This document shows, in pieces, positions 42,617-52,487 of a stretch of 64,000 nt of DNA. Origin of the DNA: Actinacidiphila rubida. GTDB taxonomy: Bacteria; Actinomycetota; Actinomycetes; Streptomycetales; Streptomycetaceae. The notes under the pieces were generated by a model. It ran no database searches, was not told the origin of the DNA, and saw nothing but the letters and a program-made list of their open reading frames with translations. Numbering within the stretch: position 1 is the stretch's first letter; each line of letters starts with the position of its first letter. Position numbers and translations under genes: made by a program. The stretch is taken from contig NZ_FODD01000037.1 in the NCBI RefSeq assembly GCF_900110255.1, positions 1-64,000 on the forward strand, given 5' to 3'.

Positions 42617-43831
42617 TCACGGCGGCCCGTTCCAGATCAGCGAGAGGTGCACGCCGTAGACGGCGGAGGCGATCGCCGCGGTGCTCAGGGTGTACACGAT
42701 CGTGCGGCGGTGGGTGCGGGCGAGCACCCGGGCCAGCGGGATCAGCAGCGGGAAGGCCGGCAGCAGGAAGCGGGCGCGGGCGATGTAGACGCCCTTGCCG
42801 AGCCCGACGACGGCCAGCAGCGCGCCGCTGAACAGCAGCAGCGGCAGCGGCTGCCGCTGCACCACGCACAGCACGAACAGCGCGAAGCAGGCGATCACGA
42901 CGAGGGTGACGGCGACGTACGCGACGGGGATGTCGGCGCCGCGCTGCCCGAGGAACACCCAGCGGATGCGGCGCAGCAGGTAGCCGCCCTTGCTGAGCTT
43001 GTTGCCCCACGCGGACTGGACCGCGAAGTAGCCGTCGGCGCGGTGCAGCCGCACGCCGACCCAGATCACGAACGTCAGCCAGCCCGCGGGCGCGAGCAGC
43101 AGCGCCAGGCCGGGCCGCCAGGCCCGCCGCCACCAGTCGCCGCCGGCCCGCGCCTCGCGCAGCACCGCCAGGCCCGCGACCGCGCAGACCGCGGCGGCCA
43201 GGGCGATGCCGGTGGGCCGGGTGAGTCCGGCGAGCGCGGCGAGCAGTCCGGCGCGCACCCAGTGCCGGCCGAGCACCGCGTACAGCGCGCCGGCGCACAG
43301 CGCGGTGAACAGCGACTCGGTGTACGCCATGCTCTCCACCACGGCGTGCGGCAGGCAGCCCCAGAGCACCGCCAGGATCGTCCCGGTCCTGCGCCGGTAC
43401 AGCCGGTTGCCGACGAGGAAGATCAGCCACGCGGCGGCCAGCGACGCGGCCATGGACACCAGCCAGGCGGACTTGGCGGGCCCGGTGGGCAGCAGGGCGT
43501 CGGCGATCCGGCACAGCCACGGGTACAGCGGGAAGAACGCCAGGTTGCTCCAGACGTGCCAGCCGTGCGCGGTGACGTCGAGGGTGTGGTCGTAGCCGTG
43601 CTGGGCGACGTCGAGGTACCAGCGTGAGTCCCACGACCCGTAGAGGACGGTGCCGGGCGAGGTGCCGCGCCGCTTGGCCAGGTAGTAGAGCAGCCCGATG
43701 CCCAGGGCGCGGGCGGTGGCGTAGCCGAGGAGCGCGGGGGCGGCCAGCCGGACGGCGGCCTCGGCACGGCGGCGCAGGTCCCGGCGGGCGCCGGCCGGTG
43801 CGGTCCGGGGTGCCGCGGTCGCTTGGGCCAT
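42617..43831 (-). CDS. PIG-V-like membrane glycosyltransferase (GT-C family)
   Basis: A 404-aa protein with about ten hydrophobic helices and the large-loop motif WDSRWYLDVAQHGY typical of PIG-V-type mannosyltransferases, whose acidic residue is catalytic. FFPLYPWLCR and LTRPTGIAL are further family landmarks. It probably uses a lipid-linked sugar at the membrane; acceptor unknown. The gene ends 52 nt before the MetE-like gene. Confidence 0.8.
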   Translation of the reverse strand: MAQATAAPRTAPAGARRDLRRRAEAAVRLAAPALLGYATARALGIGLLYYLAKRRGTSPGTVLYGSWDSRWYLDVAQHGYDHTLDVTAHGWHVWSNLAFFPLYPWLCRIADALLPTGPAKSAWLVSMAASLAAAWLIFLVGNRLYRRRTGTILAVLWGCLPHAVVESMAYTESLFTALCAGALYAVLGRHWVRAGLLAALAGLTRPTGIALAAAVCAVAGLAVLREARAGGDWWRRAWRPGLALLLAPAGWLTFVIWVGVRLHRADGYFAVQSAWGNKLSKGGYLLRRIRWVFLGQRGADIPVAYVAVTLVVIACFALFVLCVVQRQPLPLLLFSGALLAVVGLGKGVYIARARFLLPAFPLLIPLARVLARTHRRTIVYTLSTAAIASAVYGVHLSLIWNGPP

Positions 43832-44038
43832 GGTCGTCCGCTCCCTCGGATCGGTGGGGCGCGGACGACCCTACGGTCCGGGGGCGGACGACACGGCGGC
43901 GGACGGGCGCGCCTAGGCCCGATGAGAGCCCGAGATGCACACGGTCGGGTGACGGGGGCCCGGGCACCCGGCGGGAGGGGCCGCCAAGGGGAACGCGGGC
44001 CCGGCACGGCCGGCGGGACCGGCGGGCCCGACGGGGCG

Positions 44039-44755
44039 TCAGGCCAGGCCGGGCCGCACGGTCAGGTCGGTGATCAGGGCGTCCCGCGGCAGGTCGACGG
44101 CGGTGAGCACCGCCGTGGCGACGGACTCCGGGTCGATCCAGCGGGCCGCGTCGTACGCCTTGCCCTCCTGCTGGTGGACCTTGACCTGCATGGGCGTGGC
44201 GGTGCGGCCCGGATAGACGGTGGTGACCCGCACGCCGTGCTCCTGCTCCTCGGCCCGCAGCGAGTCGGCCAGCGCCTTCAGCCCGTGCTTGCTCGCGGCG
44301 TACGCGGACCACTGGGCGTGCGCGGCCAGTCCCGCGCCGGAGTTGGCGAACACCACGTGGCCGCGGCCCAGACGCAGTTGGGGCAGCACCAGCCGGGTCA
44401 GCTCGGCGGGACCGACCAGGTTGGCGGCGAGCGTCTCCTGCCAGATCTTCGGGGTGAGGTCGCCGACCGGGCCGAGCTCGACCACGCCCGCGATGTGCAG
44501 CAGGGTGTCCAGCCGGTCCGGCTGGGCCTGGTGGCCCAGTGCCCAGGACAGCCGTCCGGGCTCGCCGAGGTCGCCGACGAGGGTGCGGGCGCCGGCGTGG
44601 GCGGCCTCCAGCTCGCGGGCCCGTCCGGCGTCGCGGGCCAGCAGCCACACCTCGTCGCCGCGGTCCAGCAGGCGGCGGGCGAGCGCGGCGCCGATGCCGG
44701 AGCCGCCGCCGGTCAGCAGGTGGACGCGGGGGCCGGTCGTGCCGGGCGCGCTCAC
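44039..44755 (-). CDS. Short-chain dehydrogenase/reductase
   Basis: A 238-aa classical SDR: nucleotide motif TGGGSGIG (15-22), active-site Ser139 in VVFANSGAG, and Y152-x3-K156 in YAASK, followed by PGRTATPM. Substrate is unknown. The GTG at 44755 overlaps the stop of the LOG gene (GTGA), so it is the third gene of mnmA-LOG-SDR. Confidence 0.9.
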   Translation of the reverse strand: MSAPGTTGPRVHLLTGGGSGIGAALARRLLDRGDEVWLLARDAGRARELEAAHAGARTLVGDLGEPGRLSWALGHQAQPDRLDTLLHIAGVVELGPVGDLTPKIWQETLAANLVGPAELTRLVLPQLRLGRGHVVFANSGAGLAAHAQWSAYAASKHGLKALADSLRAEEQEHGVRVTTVYPGRTATPMQVKVHQQEGKAYDAARWIDPESVATAVLTAVDLPRDALITDLTVRPGLA

Positions 44756-45282
44756 ACCTGCTCCTGGAGGTAGGCGAGGGCGGCGGCGCCGTCGTCGGCG
44801 AAGTGGACCAGGTCGGCCAGCGGCAGCGGCAGGAAGCCCTCGGACTCCATCCGCCGGAACTGCTGCTCCAGGCCGTCGTAGAAGCCGGCGCTGTTGAGGA
44901 CGACGACGGGCTTGCGGTGCATCCCGTGCTTCTTCAGCTCCAGGATCTCGGTGGCCTCGTCGAGCGTGCCGGTGCCGCCCACCATGACGACGATCGCGTC
45001 GGAGCGCTGCAGCAGTTCGGCCTTGCGGTGCGCGAGGTCGCGGGCGATCACCATCTCGTCGGCGTCCTTGCGCGCGACGTCGTGCAGGAACTCCACGGAG
45101 ACGCCGATGAGGCGCCCGCCGGAGGCCTGCACGGCGTCGGCGACGACCTTCATCAGGCCGGACTCCGAGCCGCCCCACACCAGGCTGTGGCCGCCCTCGC
45201 CCATGAGCCGGCCGAACTCCTTGGCGGGGACGGTGTACTGCTCGCCCAGATCGGCGGCGGACAGGAACACGCCGATGTTCAT
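44752..45282 (-). CDS. LOG family (TIGR00730-type) Rossmann-fold protein
   Basis: A 176-aa protein with [12 protein letters not shown] and [23 protein letters not shown], the latter the PGGxGTxxE signature of lysine-decarboxylase-like proteins that cleave nucleoside 5'-monophosphates to release cytokinin-type bases. Function in bacteria is uncertain. The ATG overlaps the mnmA stop by 4 nt (ATGA) and its own stop overlaps the SDR start. Confidence 0.88.
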   Translation of the reverse strand: MNIGVFLSAADLGEQYTVPAKEFGRLMGEGGHSLVWGGSESGLMKVVADAVQASGGRLIGVSVEFLHDVARKDADEMVIARDLAHRKAELLQRSDAIVVMVGGTGTLDEATEILELKKHGMHRKPVVVLNSAGFYDGLEQQFRRMESEGFLPLPLADLVHFADDGAAALAYLQEQV

Positions 45283-46427
45283 ACGGTCACCGGGGGTTTC
45301 TCCTCGACATGGCGGATGGTGGCCGCGATCGTCGCGGAACCGACGACGCGGGTGCCGTCGTAGAGCACGACGGCCTGACCGGGCGCGACCCCGCGCACCG
45401 GCTCGGCGAAGGACACCCGCAGCTCGTCGCCGACCGGCTCGGCGGTGACGGGGACGTCGTCGCCGTGGGCGCGCAGCTGCGCGGTGTACGCGGCGGGGCC
45501 GGTGGGCGGGGTGCCGCACCAGCGGGGGCGGATGGCGGTCAGGGCGTGGACGTCGAGCGCATCGGCGGGGCCCACGGTCACGGTGTTGCGCACCGGTGAG
45601 ATGTCGAGCACGTAGCGGGGCTTGCCGTCGTCGGCGGGCACCCCGATGCGCAGGCCCTTGCGCTGGCCGACGGTGAAGCCGTAGGCGCCGCTGTGGGTGC
45701 CGAGCCGGTTGCCGTCCTCGTCGAGGATGTCGCCCTCGGCGGTGCCGAGGCGGCGGGCCAGGAAGCCCTGGGTGTCGCCGTCGGCGATGAAGCAGATGTC
45801 GTGGCTGTCGGGCTTGCGCGCGACGGCCAGGCCGCGGCGCTCGGCCTCGGCGCGGATCTCGTCCTTGGTGGTGAGGGTGTCCCCGAGCGGGAACATGGCG
45901 TGGGCGAGCTGCCGCTCGTCGAGCACGCCGAGGACGTAGCTCTGGTCCTTGGCCGCGTCGCTGGCGCGGTGCAGTTCACGGCCGCCGTCGGGGCGTTCCA
46001 CGACCGTGGCGTAGTGGCCGGTGCAGACCGCGTCGAAGCCAAGCGCGAGCGCCTTGTCGAGCAGCGCGGCGAACTTGATCTTCTCGTTGCAGCGCAGGCA
46101 CGGGTTGGGGGTGCGGCCGGCCGCGTACTCGGCGACGAAGTCCTCGACGACGTCCTCGCGGAACCGCTCGGCGAGGTCCCAGACGTAGAAGGGGATGCCG
46201 ATGACGTCGGCGGCGCGCCGGGCGTCCCGGGAGTCCTCGACGGTGCAGCAGCCGCGGGCCCCGGTGCGGAAGCTCTGCGGGTTCGCGGACAGCGCGAGGT
46301 GCACGCCGGTGACGTCGTGCCCCGCCTCGGCGGCCCGGGCCGCCGCGACCGCGGAGTCCACTCCGCCGCTCATCGCGGCGAGCACCCGCAGCCGCTTGCC
46401 GGGGGCGGTCCTTGGGGTCTCGTTCAC
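45279..46427 (-). CDS. mnmA: tRNA-specific 2-thiouridylase
   Basis: A 382-aa enzyme making 2-thiouridine at the wobble base of Glu/Gln/Lys tRNAs. The ATP PP-loop is SGGVDSAV (20-27). The catalytic cysteine pair is C110 in NPCLRCN and C212 in [15 protein letters not shown]. The GTG at 46427 has GAGG directly abutting it, too close for use, and a TACCCT box 6 nt upstream, so it is probably leaderless. A cysteine desulfurase 1 kb away on the other strand could supply sulfur. Confidence 0.96.
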   Translation of the reverse strand: MNETPRTAPGKRLRVLAAMSGGVDSAVAAARAAEAGHDVTGVHLALSANPQSFRTGARGCCTVEDSRDARRAADVIGIPFYVWDLAERFREDVVEDFVAEYAAGRTPNPCLRCNEKIKFAALLDKALALGFDAVCTGHYATVVERPDGGRELHRASDAAKDQSYVLGVLDERQLAHAMFPLGDTLTTKDEIRAEAERRGLAVARKPDSHDICFIADGDTQGFLARRLGTAEGDILDEDGNRLGTHSGAYGFTVGQRKGLRIGVPADDGKPRYVLDISPVRNTVTVGPADALDVHALTAIRPRWCGTPPTGPAAYTAQLRAHGDDVPVTAEPVGDELRVSFAEPVRGVAPGQAVVLYDGTRVVGSATIAATIRHVEEKPPVTV

Positions 46428-46550
46428 CTCACCAGGGTAACGGGCGGGGCGTGACCCTCCGGCCCCAGCCTTCCGGGCCTTCCGGCCTTCGCCTGCCTTC
46501 TCCTGCCTTCTCCTGTCATCTCCGTCGGCGTCCCGCTCGAGCCGGGAAGA

Positions 46551-46615
46551 CTGAGCGGGCGCTTAGCGTTGCCACCCTCGAGTCTGGACACAGGGTGACT
46601 ACCGACGGGTAACAT
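46551..46615 (+). promoter_or_regulatory. Promoter and TetR-type operator of the thioesterase gene
   Basis: CTGAGCG-GG-CGCTTAG (46551-46566) is a near-perfect palindrome of the AGCG-N2-CGCT kind used by TetR regulators of acyl-CoA metabolism. It is followed by TGGACA (46585-46590), a long 19-nt spacer and TAACAT (46610-46615), 7 nt before the ATG. Confidence 0.5.
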
Positions 46616-46622
46616 AGCGATC

Positions 46623-47483
46623 ATGGCAACTGCAGCGGCCCGCGCGGCCATCGGGGACAGCGAGTTCGACCGCGACACCGCGGTCGTGCCCAGGGACGGC
46701 GAGCCGGGGACGTACGACATCGACCTCTCCCCCGGCTGGACGATCATCGCCGCGGTCAACGGCGGCTACCTGCTGGCCGCGGTCGGGCGGGCGCTGCGCG
46801 ACGCGCTGCCGCACCCCGACCCGCTCACCATCACCGCCCACTACCTCACCGCGTCCCAGCCCGGCCCCGCCGTGATCAGGACGCAGACGGTGCGCACCGG
46901 GCGGACCATGTCCAGCGGCCAGGCGTCGCTGTTCCAGACCGACGAGCAGGGCCGCGAGGTCGAGCGGATCCGGGTCATCGCCGGCTACGGCGACCTGGAC
47001 GCGCTGCCCGACGACGTCCGCACCTCGGCCACCCCGCCCCCGATGCCCGCCTACGAGGACAGCGCCGCCTCCGACGACGCCCCCGGCGGCAGCCCCGTCC
47101 CGGGCGCCACCTCGTTCCTCGACCGGATCGACCTGCGGCTGGACCCGGCGACCGCGGGCTGGGCGATCGGCATGCCGTCGGGCGCCGGCGACATCCGCGG
47201 CTGGCTGGGCCTGGCCGACGGCCGCGACCACGACGCGCTGTCGCTGCTCCTCGCGGTCGACGCGCTGCCGCCGACCGCGTTCGACCTCGGCCTGAAGGGC
47301 TGGACGCCGACCCTGGAGCTGACCGTGCACCTGCGGGCGCGTCCGGCGCCCGGCCGGCTGCTGGTCTCGCTCACCACCCGGAACCTGGCGGGCGGGCTGC
47401 TGGAGGAGGACGCGCAGGTCTGGGACGGCGCGGGCCGCCTCGTCGCGCAGGCCCGGCAGTTGGCCCGCGCACCGCGCGGCTGA
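46623..47483 (+). CDS. Acyl-CoA thioesterase family protein (TesB-like double hotdog)
   Basis: A 286-aa protein of the thioesterase-like superfamily. First hotdog: WTIIAAVNGGYLLAAVGRAL and ITAHYLTASQPGPAVIRTQTVRTGRTMSS. Second hotdog: DALSLLLAVDALPPTAFDLG and PTLELTVHLRARPAPGRLLV, ending in the typical LLEEDAQVWDGAGRLVAQARQLA. Catalytic acids cannot be assigned with certainty. It is preceded by a TetR-type palindrome, which fits acyl-CoA-responsive control. Confidence 0.85.
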   Translation: MATAAARAAIGDSEFDRDTAVVPRDGEPGTYDIDLSPGWTIIAAVNGGYLLAAVGRALRDALPHPDPLTITAHYLTASQPGPAVIRTQTVRTGRTMSSGQASLFQTDEQGREVERIRVIAGYGDLDALPDDVRTSATPPPMPAYEDSAASDDAPGGSPVPGATSFLDRIDLRLDPATAGWAIGMPSGAGDIRGWLGLADGRDHDALSLLLAVDALPPTAFDLGLKGWTPTLELTVHLRARPAPGRLLVSLTTRNLAGGLLEEDAQVWDGAGRLVAQARQLARAPRG

Positions 47484-47528
47484 GCCGCCGCCCGCGACAG
47501 GGCGGGACCGGGGGCCCGCCGGCCGCCG

Positions 47529-47534
47529 TAGAAT
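47529..47534 (+). promoter_or_regulatory. -10 box upstream of the cysteine desulfurase
   Basis: TAGAAT, close to the best Streptomyces -10, lies 9 nt before the ATG at 47544. Transcription would start within a few bases of the start codon, so the gene can be expressed apart from the thioesterase. Confidence 0.4.
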
Positions 47535-47543
47535 CGCTGGACC

Positions 47544-48710
47544 ATGGCCTACTTCGACCACGCCGCCACCACGCCCATGCTCCCGGAGGCGGTGCAGGCG
47601 ATGACCGCCCACCTGACGGTGACGGGCAACGCCTCCTCGCTGCACGCCGCCGGGCGGCAGGCCCGGCGCACCGTCGAGGAGTCCCGCGAGGCCCTGGCCG
47701 CGGCGCTCGGCGCCCGGCCCAGCGAGATCGTCTTCACCGGCGGCGGCACCGAGTCCGACAACCTGGCGGTCAAGGGACTGTTCTGGGAGCGGCGGGCCGC
47801 CGACCCGGGCCGGGTCCGGGTGCTGGCCAGCCCGGTCGAGCACCACGCGGTGCTCGACGCGGTGCACTGGCTGGCCGACCACGAGGGCGCGGTCGTGGAG
47901 TGGCTCGCGGTCGACGAGGTCGGCCGGGTCCGCCCGGAAGCCCTGCGGGCCGCGATCGAACGGAACCCCGACGACGTCGCGGTGGCCACCGTGATGTGGG
48001 CCAACAACGAGGTCGGCACGATCATGCCGGTTCGTGAACTGGCCGCGGTGGCAGCCGAGTTCGGGGTACCGCTGCACTCCGACGCGGTCCAGGCGTTCGG
48101 TCAGGCCGAGGTGGACTTCGCGGCCAGCGGCCTCGACGCGATGACGGTCACCGGGCACAAGATCGGCGGCCCCTACGGCGTCGGCGCGCTGGTCCTGCGC
48201 CGCGAGGAGACGCCGGTGCCGCTGCTGCACGGCGGCGGTCAGGAGCGCAGCAGGTCGGGCACGCTCGACGTGCCGGCGATCGCCGCGTTCGCGACGGCGG
48301 GCACGCTGGCCGCGGAGCGCCGGGCGGAGTTCGTCCGCACCGTGGGGGCGCTGCGGGACACGCTGGTGCGCGAGGTCATGGCCGCGGTGCCGGACGCCGT
48401 GTACAACGGCGACGCGTCGCAGGAGGGGCGGCTCGCCGCCAACGCGCACTTCACGTTCCCCGGCTGCGAGGGGGACGCGCTGCTGCTGCTGCTCGACGCG
48501 CAGGGCATCGCCTGCTCCACCGGCTCCGCCTGCACTGCCGGAGTGGCTCAGCCGAGCCATGTGCTGCTCGCGATGGGTCAGCCCGCGGAGGCCGCGCGGG
48601 CGACCCTCCGCTTCTCGCTCGGCCACACCTCCACTCCGGAGGAGGTCGCTGCGCTGGCCTCGGCGATCGGGCCCGCCGTCTCCCGCGCCCGCACCGCCGG
48701 CCTGACCTAA
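47544..48710 (+). CDS. Cysteine desulfurase (NifS/IscS family)
   Basis: A 388-aa PLP enzyme taking sulfur from cysteine as a persulfide. Begins with [15 protein letters not shown] lysine K206 is in [11 protein letters not shown]; the catalytic cysteine C330 lies in the short loop [11 protein letters not shown], a group I layout. Only six nt separate two candidate cysteines (C324, C330); C330 aligns with IscS. With no isc scaffold genes nearby and mnmA close, a role in tRNA thiolation is inferred. Confidence 0.93.
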   Translation: MAYFDHAATTPMLPEAVQAMTAHLTVTGNASSLHAAGRQARRTVEESREALAAALGARPSEIVFTGGGTESDNLAVKGLFWERRAADPGRVRVLASPVEHHAVLDAVHWLADHEGAVVEWLAVDEVGRVRPEALRAAIERNPDDVAVATVMWANNEVGTIMPVRELAAVAAEFGVPLHSDAVQAFGQAEVDFAASGLDAMTVTGHKIGGPYGVGALVLRREETPVPLLHGGGQERSRSGTLDVPAIAAFATAGTLAAERRAEFVRTVGALRDTLVREVMAAVPDAVYNGDASQEGRLAANAHFTFPGCEGDALLLLLDAQGIACSTGSACTAGVAQPSHVLLAMGQPAEAARATLRFSLGHTSTPEEVAALASAIGPAVSRARTAGLT

Positions 48711-49132
48711 CCCTCCGCGCCCACCGCCCCGCCCTGCCCGGGCGCGCATCCACCTGACGGTGTGCGGTCCGCTCTGTGCGGGCAGCGTCCACCTGACCGT
48801 GTGGGGTTCGCCCTGTGGGGGCGAAGGGTCACCACCAGGGGCGCGGGGAACTGCGCGGGCAACCGGCCACCGGCCGGTGGTCCGGAGACGACAGCAACAG
48901 CCCCTTTGGGGCGGTGACGAACCGCGGCGCCGCGGTGGCTGGTCGCGCTGGGGGCACCTCCCGGCCGGAGGCTGGGCGACCCCGCACCCCTGATGGTTGC
49001 CCTTCGCCCGCACAGGGCGAACCGCTGCCCACGGCAGGGGCAACCGCATCACCGCGAAGGTGAAGGCCGCCCGCGCAGGGGGGAACCGCCGCCCGCGCAG
49101 GGCGAACCGCACACCGCGAAGGTGAAGGCCGA
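48711..49132. repeat. Second nested inverted-repeat element and tandem repeats
   Basis: No gene. An outer inverted pair (about 48804-48828 with 49000-49022, GGTTCGCCCTGTG-type) encloses an inner pair (48835-48857 with the 48937-48994 arm). The inner arms match those of the element near 26.3-26.7 kb: 48937-48994 agrees with 26278-26335 at 54 of 58 positions, and 48835-48857 is identical to 26677-26699. To the right, ACCGCGAAGGTGAAGGCCG occurs twice (49051-49069 and 49113-49131). The region lies between convergent genes and probably ends both transcripts. Confidence 0.7.
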
Positions 49133-50200
49133 TCAGCTCGCCGCAGGCGAGTTCTCCGGGTGGTGGCAGGCCACCTGGTGACCGCTGGCGAGAACCTCCA
49201 GCTTCGGCTCCTGCGTCTTGCAGAGATCCGTCGCCTTCCAGCACCGCGTGTGGAACCGGCAGCCCGACGGCGGCGCGATCGGCGACGGCACGTCGCCGTT
49301 CAGCAGGATCCGCTCGCGCTGCTGCCTCCGCTTCGGGTCCGGCACCGGCACCGCGGACAGCAGCGCGTTGGTGTACGGGTGGAACGGCGTGCTGTACAGG
49401 TCCTCGCGGTCGGCGACCTCCACGATCTTGCCGAGGTACATCACCGCGATCCGGTCGGAGACGTGGCGGATGACCGACAGGTCGTGCGCGATGATCACGT
49501 AGGTGAGGCCGAGCTCGCTCTGCAGGTCGTCGAGGAGGTTGACGACCTGCGCCTGGATCGACACGTCCAGCGCGGAGACCGGCTCGTCGGCGACGACCAG
49601 CTTGGGCTTGAGGGCCAGCGCGCGGGCGATGCCGATGCGCTGCCGCTGACCGCCGGAGAACTCGTGCGGGTAGCGGTTGTAGTGCTCGGGGCTCAGGCCC
49701 ACCAGCTCCAGGAGGTTCTGCACCTCCTTCTTCACGCCACCCTCCGTCTGCACCTTCTGCAGCCGGAACGGCGCACCGACGATCGTGCCGATCGTGTGCC
49801 GCGGGTTGAGCGACGAGTACGGGTCCTGGAAGATCATCTGCACGTCGCGCCGCAGCGGACGCATGGCGCCGGTGCTCAGGTGCGTGATGTCCCGGCCCTG
49901 GAACTCGACGGTGCCGCCGGTCGGTTCGAGCAGCCGGGTGATCAGCCGGCCCATGGTGGACTTGCCGCAGCCGGACTCGCCGACCACGCCCAGCGTCTCA
50001 CCCGCCCCGACCTCGAAGTCGATGCCGTCGACCGCCTGCACGGCGCCGACCTGGCGGCGCAGCAGGCCCTGGGTGATCGGGAAGTGCTTCACCAGTCCGG
50101 TGACCTTCAGCAGCGGCTCCCGGTCCCGGCTCTCGGGCGCGCCCTTCTCCAGCGAGGTGTTCGCCGACGGTGCAGTCACGGCTTCGTCCTGGCCCTTCAC
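49133..50200 (-). CDS. Oligopeptide ABC transporter ATP-binding protein (OppF/DppF)
   Basis: A 355-aa ATPase: Walker [10 protein letters not shown], signature [15 protein letters not shown], Walker [15 protein letters not shown] and switch His in [11 protein letters not shown]. The oligopeptide-type C-terminal domain has a cysteine cluster ([14 protein letters not shown]), which in this family binds a [4Fe-4S] cluster. The GTG at 50200 overlaps the oppD stop (GTGA); a second GTG at 50179 has AGGA 7 nt upstream and may be the real start. Last gene of the operon. Confidence 0.93.
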   Translation of the reverse strand: MKGQDEAVTAPSANTSLEKGAPESRDREPLLKVTGLVKHFPITQGLLRRQVGAVQAVDGIDFEVGAGETLGVVGESGCGKSTMGRLITRLLEPTGGTVEFQGRDITHLSTGAMRPLRRDVQMIFQDPYSSLNPRHTIGTIVGAPFRLQKVQTEGGVKKEVQNLLELVGLSPEHYNRYPHEFSGGQRQRIGIARALALKPKLVVADEPVSALDVSIQAQVVNLLDDLQSELGLTYVIIAHDLSVIRHVSDRIAVMYLGKIVEVADREDLYSTPFHPYTNALLSAVPVPDPKRRQQRERILLNGDVPSPIAPPSGCRFHTRCWKATDLCKTQEPKLEVLASGHQVACHHPENSPAAS

Positions 50201-51375
50201 AGCTTCGGTTCGATCTCTTCGGTCCAGATCCGGGACCGCTCGTCGTCCGCCAGATGGCACGCGGCGAAGTGGCCGGGGGCCATCTCGCGCAGCTCGGGCA
50301 CGAGGGTCTCGGAGGAGCCGCCGGTCAGCGACGCGTACGGGCAGCGCGGGTGGAAGGCGCAGCCGTCCGGCACGTTGATCAGGCTGGGCGGGCTGCCCTT
50401 GACCGGGTTGAGGCGGTCGGTGCGCTCGCGGTCCAGGCGCGGCATCGAGCCCAGCAGGCCCCAGGTGTAGGGGTGCTGCGGGTTGGTGAACACCCGCTCG
50501 GCACTGCCGCGTTCGATGACCCGGCCGGCGTACATCACCAGCAGGTCGTCGGCGACCTCGGCGACCACGCCGAGGTCGTGGGTGATCATGATGACCGCGG
50601 AGCCGAACTCCTTCTGCAGGTCCCGGATCAGGTCCAGGATCTGCGCCTGCACGGTCACGTCGAGCGCGGTGGTCGGCTCGTCCGCGATCAGCAGTTCGGG
50701 GTTGTTGACCAGCGACATCGCGATCATCGCGCGCTGCCGCATACCGCCGGAGAACTGGTGCGGGTAGTCGTGGAACCGCTTGCGGGGCTCGGGGATGCCG
50801 ACCCGGTCGAGCATCTCCACGGCCCGCTCGGCGGCGACCTTCCGCGACACCTTGTGGTGCACCCGGTAGGCCTCGACGATCTGCGCCCCGACCTTGTAGT
50901 AGGGGTGCATCGCGGACAGCGGGTCCTGGAAGATCATGGCCATCTTGCGGCCCCGCAGCCGGCGCACCCGGTCGGGGTCGGCCGCCACGAGCTCCTCGCC
51001 GTCCAGCCAGACCTCGCCGCTGATCCTGGCCCGCGAGGTGCGGTGCAGGCCCATGATGCCGAGCGAGGTGACGGACTTGCCGGAGCCGGACTCGCCGACG
51101 ATGCCGAGGGTGCGGCCGCGCTCCAGGTCGAAGCTGAGCCCGTCCACGGACTTCACCAGGCCGTCGTCGGTCTGGAAGTGGATGCGCAGGTCGCGCACGG
51201 ACAGGTACGCGTCGCCCGCGGGCGCGGCGGCGGCCACCGGCTCGCCGATCGCGCCGGCCGGTTCGCCCGTCGCGGCGGCCGCCGGTTCGTCGGTCGCCTT
51301 CTGCGCCGGTACCTGGGCCGCCGGTTCGTCAGCGTCCTTCTTCAGCGCGTCGCTGCTGCTGTTGTCGGTGCTCAC
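50197..51375 (-). CDS. Oligopeptide ABC transporter ATP-binding protein (OppD/DppD)
   Basis: A 392-aa ATPase with Walker [10 protein letters not shown], signature [15 protein letters not shown], Walker [15 protein letters not shown] and switch His in MITHDLGVV. It carries an unusual 55-residue Ala/Glu/Pro-rich N-terminal extension before the ATPase domain. The C-terminal oligo_HPY domain has [10 protein letters not shown]. The GTG overlaps the oppB stop (GTGA). Confidence 0.93.
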   Translation of the reverse strand: MSTDNSSSDALKKDADEPAAQVPAQKATDEPAAAATGEPAGAIGEPVAAAAPAGDAYLSVRDLRIHFQTDDGLVKSVDGLSFDLERGRTLGIVGESGSGKSVTSLGIMGLHRTSRARISGEVWLDGEELVAADPDRVRRLRGRKMAMIFQDPLSAMHPYYKVGAQIVEAYRVHHKVSRKVAAERAVEMLDRVGIPEPRKRFHDYPHQFSGGMRQRAMIAMSLVNNPELLIADEPTTALDVTVQAQILDLIRDLQKEFGSAVIMITHDLGVVAEVADDLLVMYAGRVIERGSAERVFTNPQHPYTWGLLGSMPRLDRERTDRLNPVKGSPPSLINVPDGCAFHPRCPYASLTGGSSETLVPELREMAPGHFAACHLADDERSRIWTEEIEPKL

Positions 51376-52382
51376 GAGTACCTCACGCGGGGGTCGATGG
51401 CGGCGTAGAGCAGGTCCACCAGGAGGTTGCAGATGACGATGAAGGCGGCAGCGACCATGGTCACGCCGAGGACCTTCGGCAGGTCGTTGTCCGTCACGGC
51501 CTGCACCGCATAGGCACCGATGCCCTGGAACGAGAAGACCTGCTCGGTGATGATCGCGCCGCCGATGAGCAACCCGAAGTCCATACCGAAGATGGTGACG
51601 ATGGGGGTGAGCGCGGCCCGCAGGCCGTGCTTGCCGACCACGGTGCGCTCCGGAAGTCCCTTGGCGCGCGCGGTGCGGATGTAGTCCTCACCCATGGTCT
51701 CCAGCATCCCGGCTCTGGTGAGGCGGGCGTAGAGAGCGGAGTAGAGGAACGCCAGGCTGATCCACGGCAGGATGAGGTTCCAGGCCCATTCGCCGGGATT
51801 GCTGGTGAAGCTGTGGTACTGGACGTTGTCCCAGATGACCCACTTGTAGGAGAACAGGCCGAGCAGCAGCATGCCGGTGAAGAAGATCGGCAGCGAGACG
51901 CCGGCCAGGGCCACGCCCATGGAGAAGCGGTCGAACAGGGTGCCCCGCTTGAGGGCGGAGACGACGCCGATGGCCACACCGGAGACGACCCAGATCACCG
52001 CGGCGCCGATGGCGAGCGAGAACGTGACCGGGATGCGGTCCTTGATCTCGGGCCACACCTCGACGTGGGACTTGAAGGAGTAGCCGAAGCAGGGACGGTG
52101 GCAGTACGCGGCGTCGGGGCCGAACTTGTAGTGCGCGCCCATGACGATGGCCTTGATGAAGTGCCAGTACTGCTGGTAGATCGGCAGGTCCAGACCGAGG
52201 TTCTTCTTGACCGCCGCGATCGACTCGGGGTTGGCGTCCTTGCCGACGTACTGGGTGGCCAGCTGGGTGGTGGTCTGCCCGCCGAGCTTCGGGACCAGGA
52301 AGAAGATCGCGAAGGTGACCGCGCTGACGACCAGCACCAGGACTATCGCGGCGATCACGCGTCGAATGATGTACGCAGTCAC
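51372..52382 (-). CDS. Oligopeptide ABC transporter permease (OppB/DppB)
   Basis: A 336-aa membrane permease with six helices. Starts YIIRRVIAAIVLVLVVSAVTF; the EAA loop is YIRTARAKGLPERTVVGKHGLR and the end is LLYAAIDPRVRY, all typical of DppB. A longer extracytoplasmic loop (about 70-110) with two Cys (CHRPCFGYSF) is characteristic of some actinobacterial forms. The GTG lies 17 nt after a strong 16-bp hairpin. Confidence 0.93.
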   Translation of the reverse strand: MTAYIIRRVIAAIVLVLVVSAVTFAIFFLVPKLGGQTTTQLATQYVGKDANPESIAAVKKNLGLDLPIYQQYWHFIKAIVMGAHYKFGPDAAYCHRPCFGYSFKSHVEVWPEIKDRIPVTFSLAIGAAVIWVVSGVAIGVVSALKRGTLFDRFSMGVALAGVSLPIFFTGMLLLGLFSYKWVIWDNVQYHSFTSNPGEWAWNLILPWISLAFLYSALYARLTRAGMLETMGEDYIRTARAKGLPERTVVGKHGLRAALTPIVTIFGMDFGLLIGGAIITEQVFSFQGIGAYAVQAVTDNDLPKVLGVTMVAAAFIVICNLLVDLLYAAIDPRVRYS

Positions 52383-52398
52383 AGCGGGTCGGCGCCGG

Positions 52399-52433
52399 GT
52401 CCGCCGGGCCGGGTACCACCCGGCCCGGCGGAC
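52399..52433 (-). terminator. 16-bp hairpin between the binding-protein and OppB genes
   Basis: A perfect 16-bp GC stem (52399-52414 with 52418-52433) and 3-nt loop. There is no U-tract. In an operon this probably limits read-through or protects the upstream mRNA, favouring the binding protein over the permease and ATPases. Confidence 0.6.
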
Positions 52434-52487
52434 GCCGATGCCTTCACCTGCCTTCCGGTGTTCGTGTGCCTTCTGTGCTTACTGGGC

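Noticed and set aside
48711-49132. CRISPR array or integrase attachment site
   Set aside because: Repeats are inverted and irregularly spaced, with no equal spacers, no cas gene, no tRNA and no integrase nearby.
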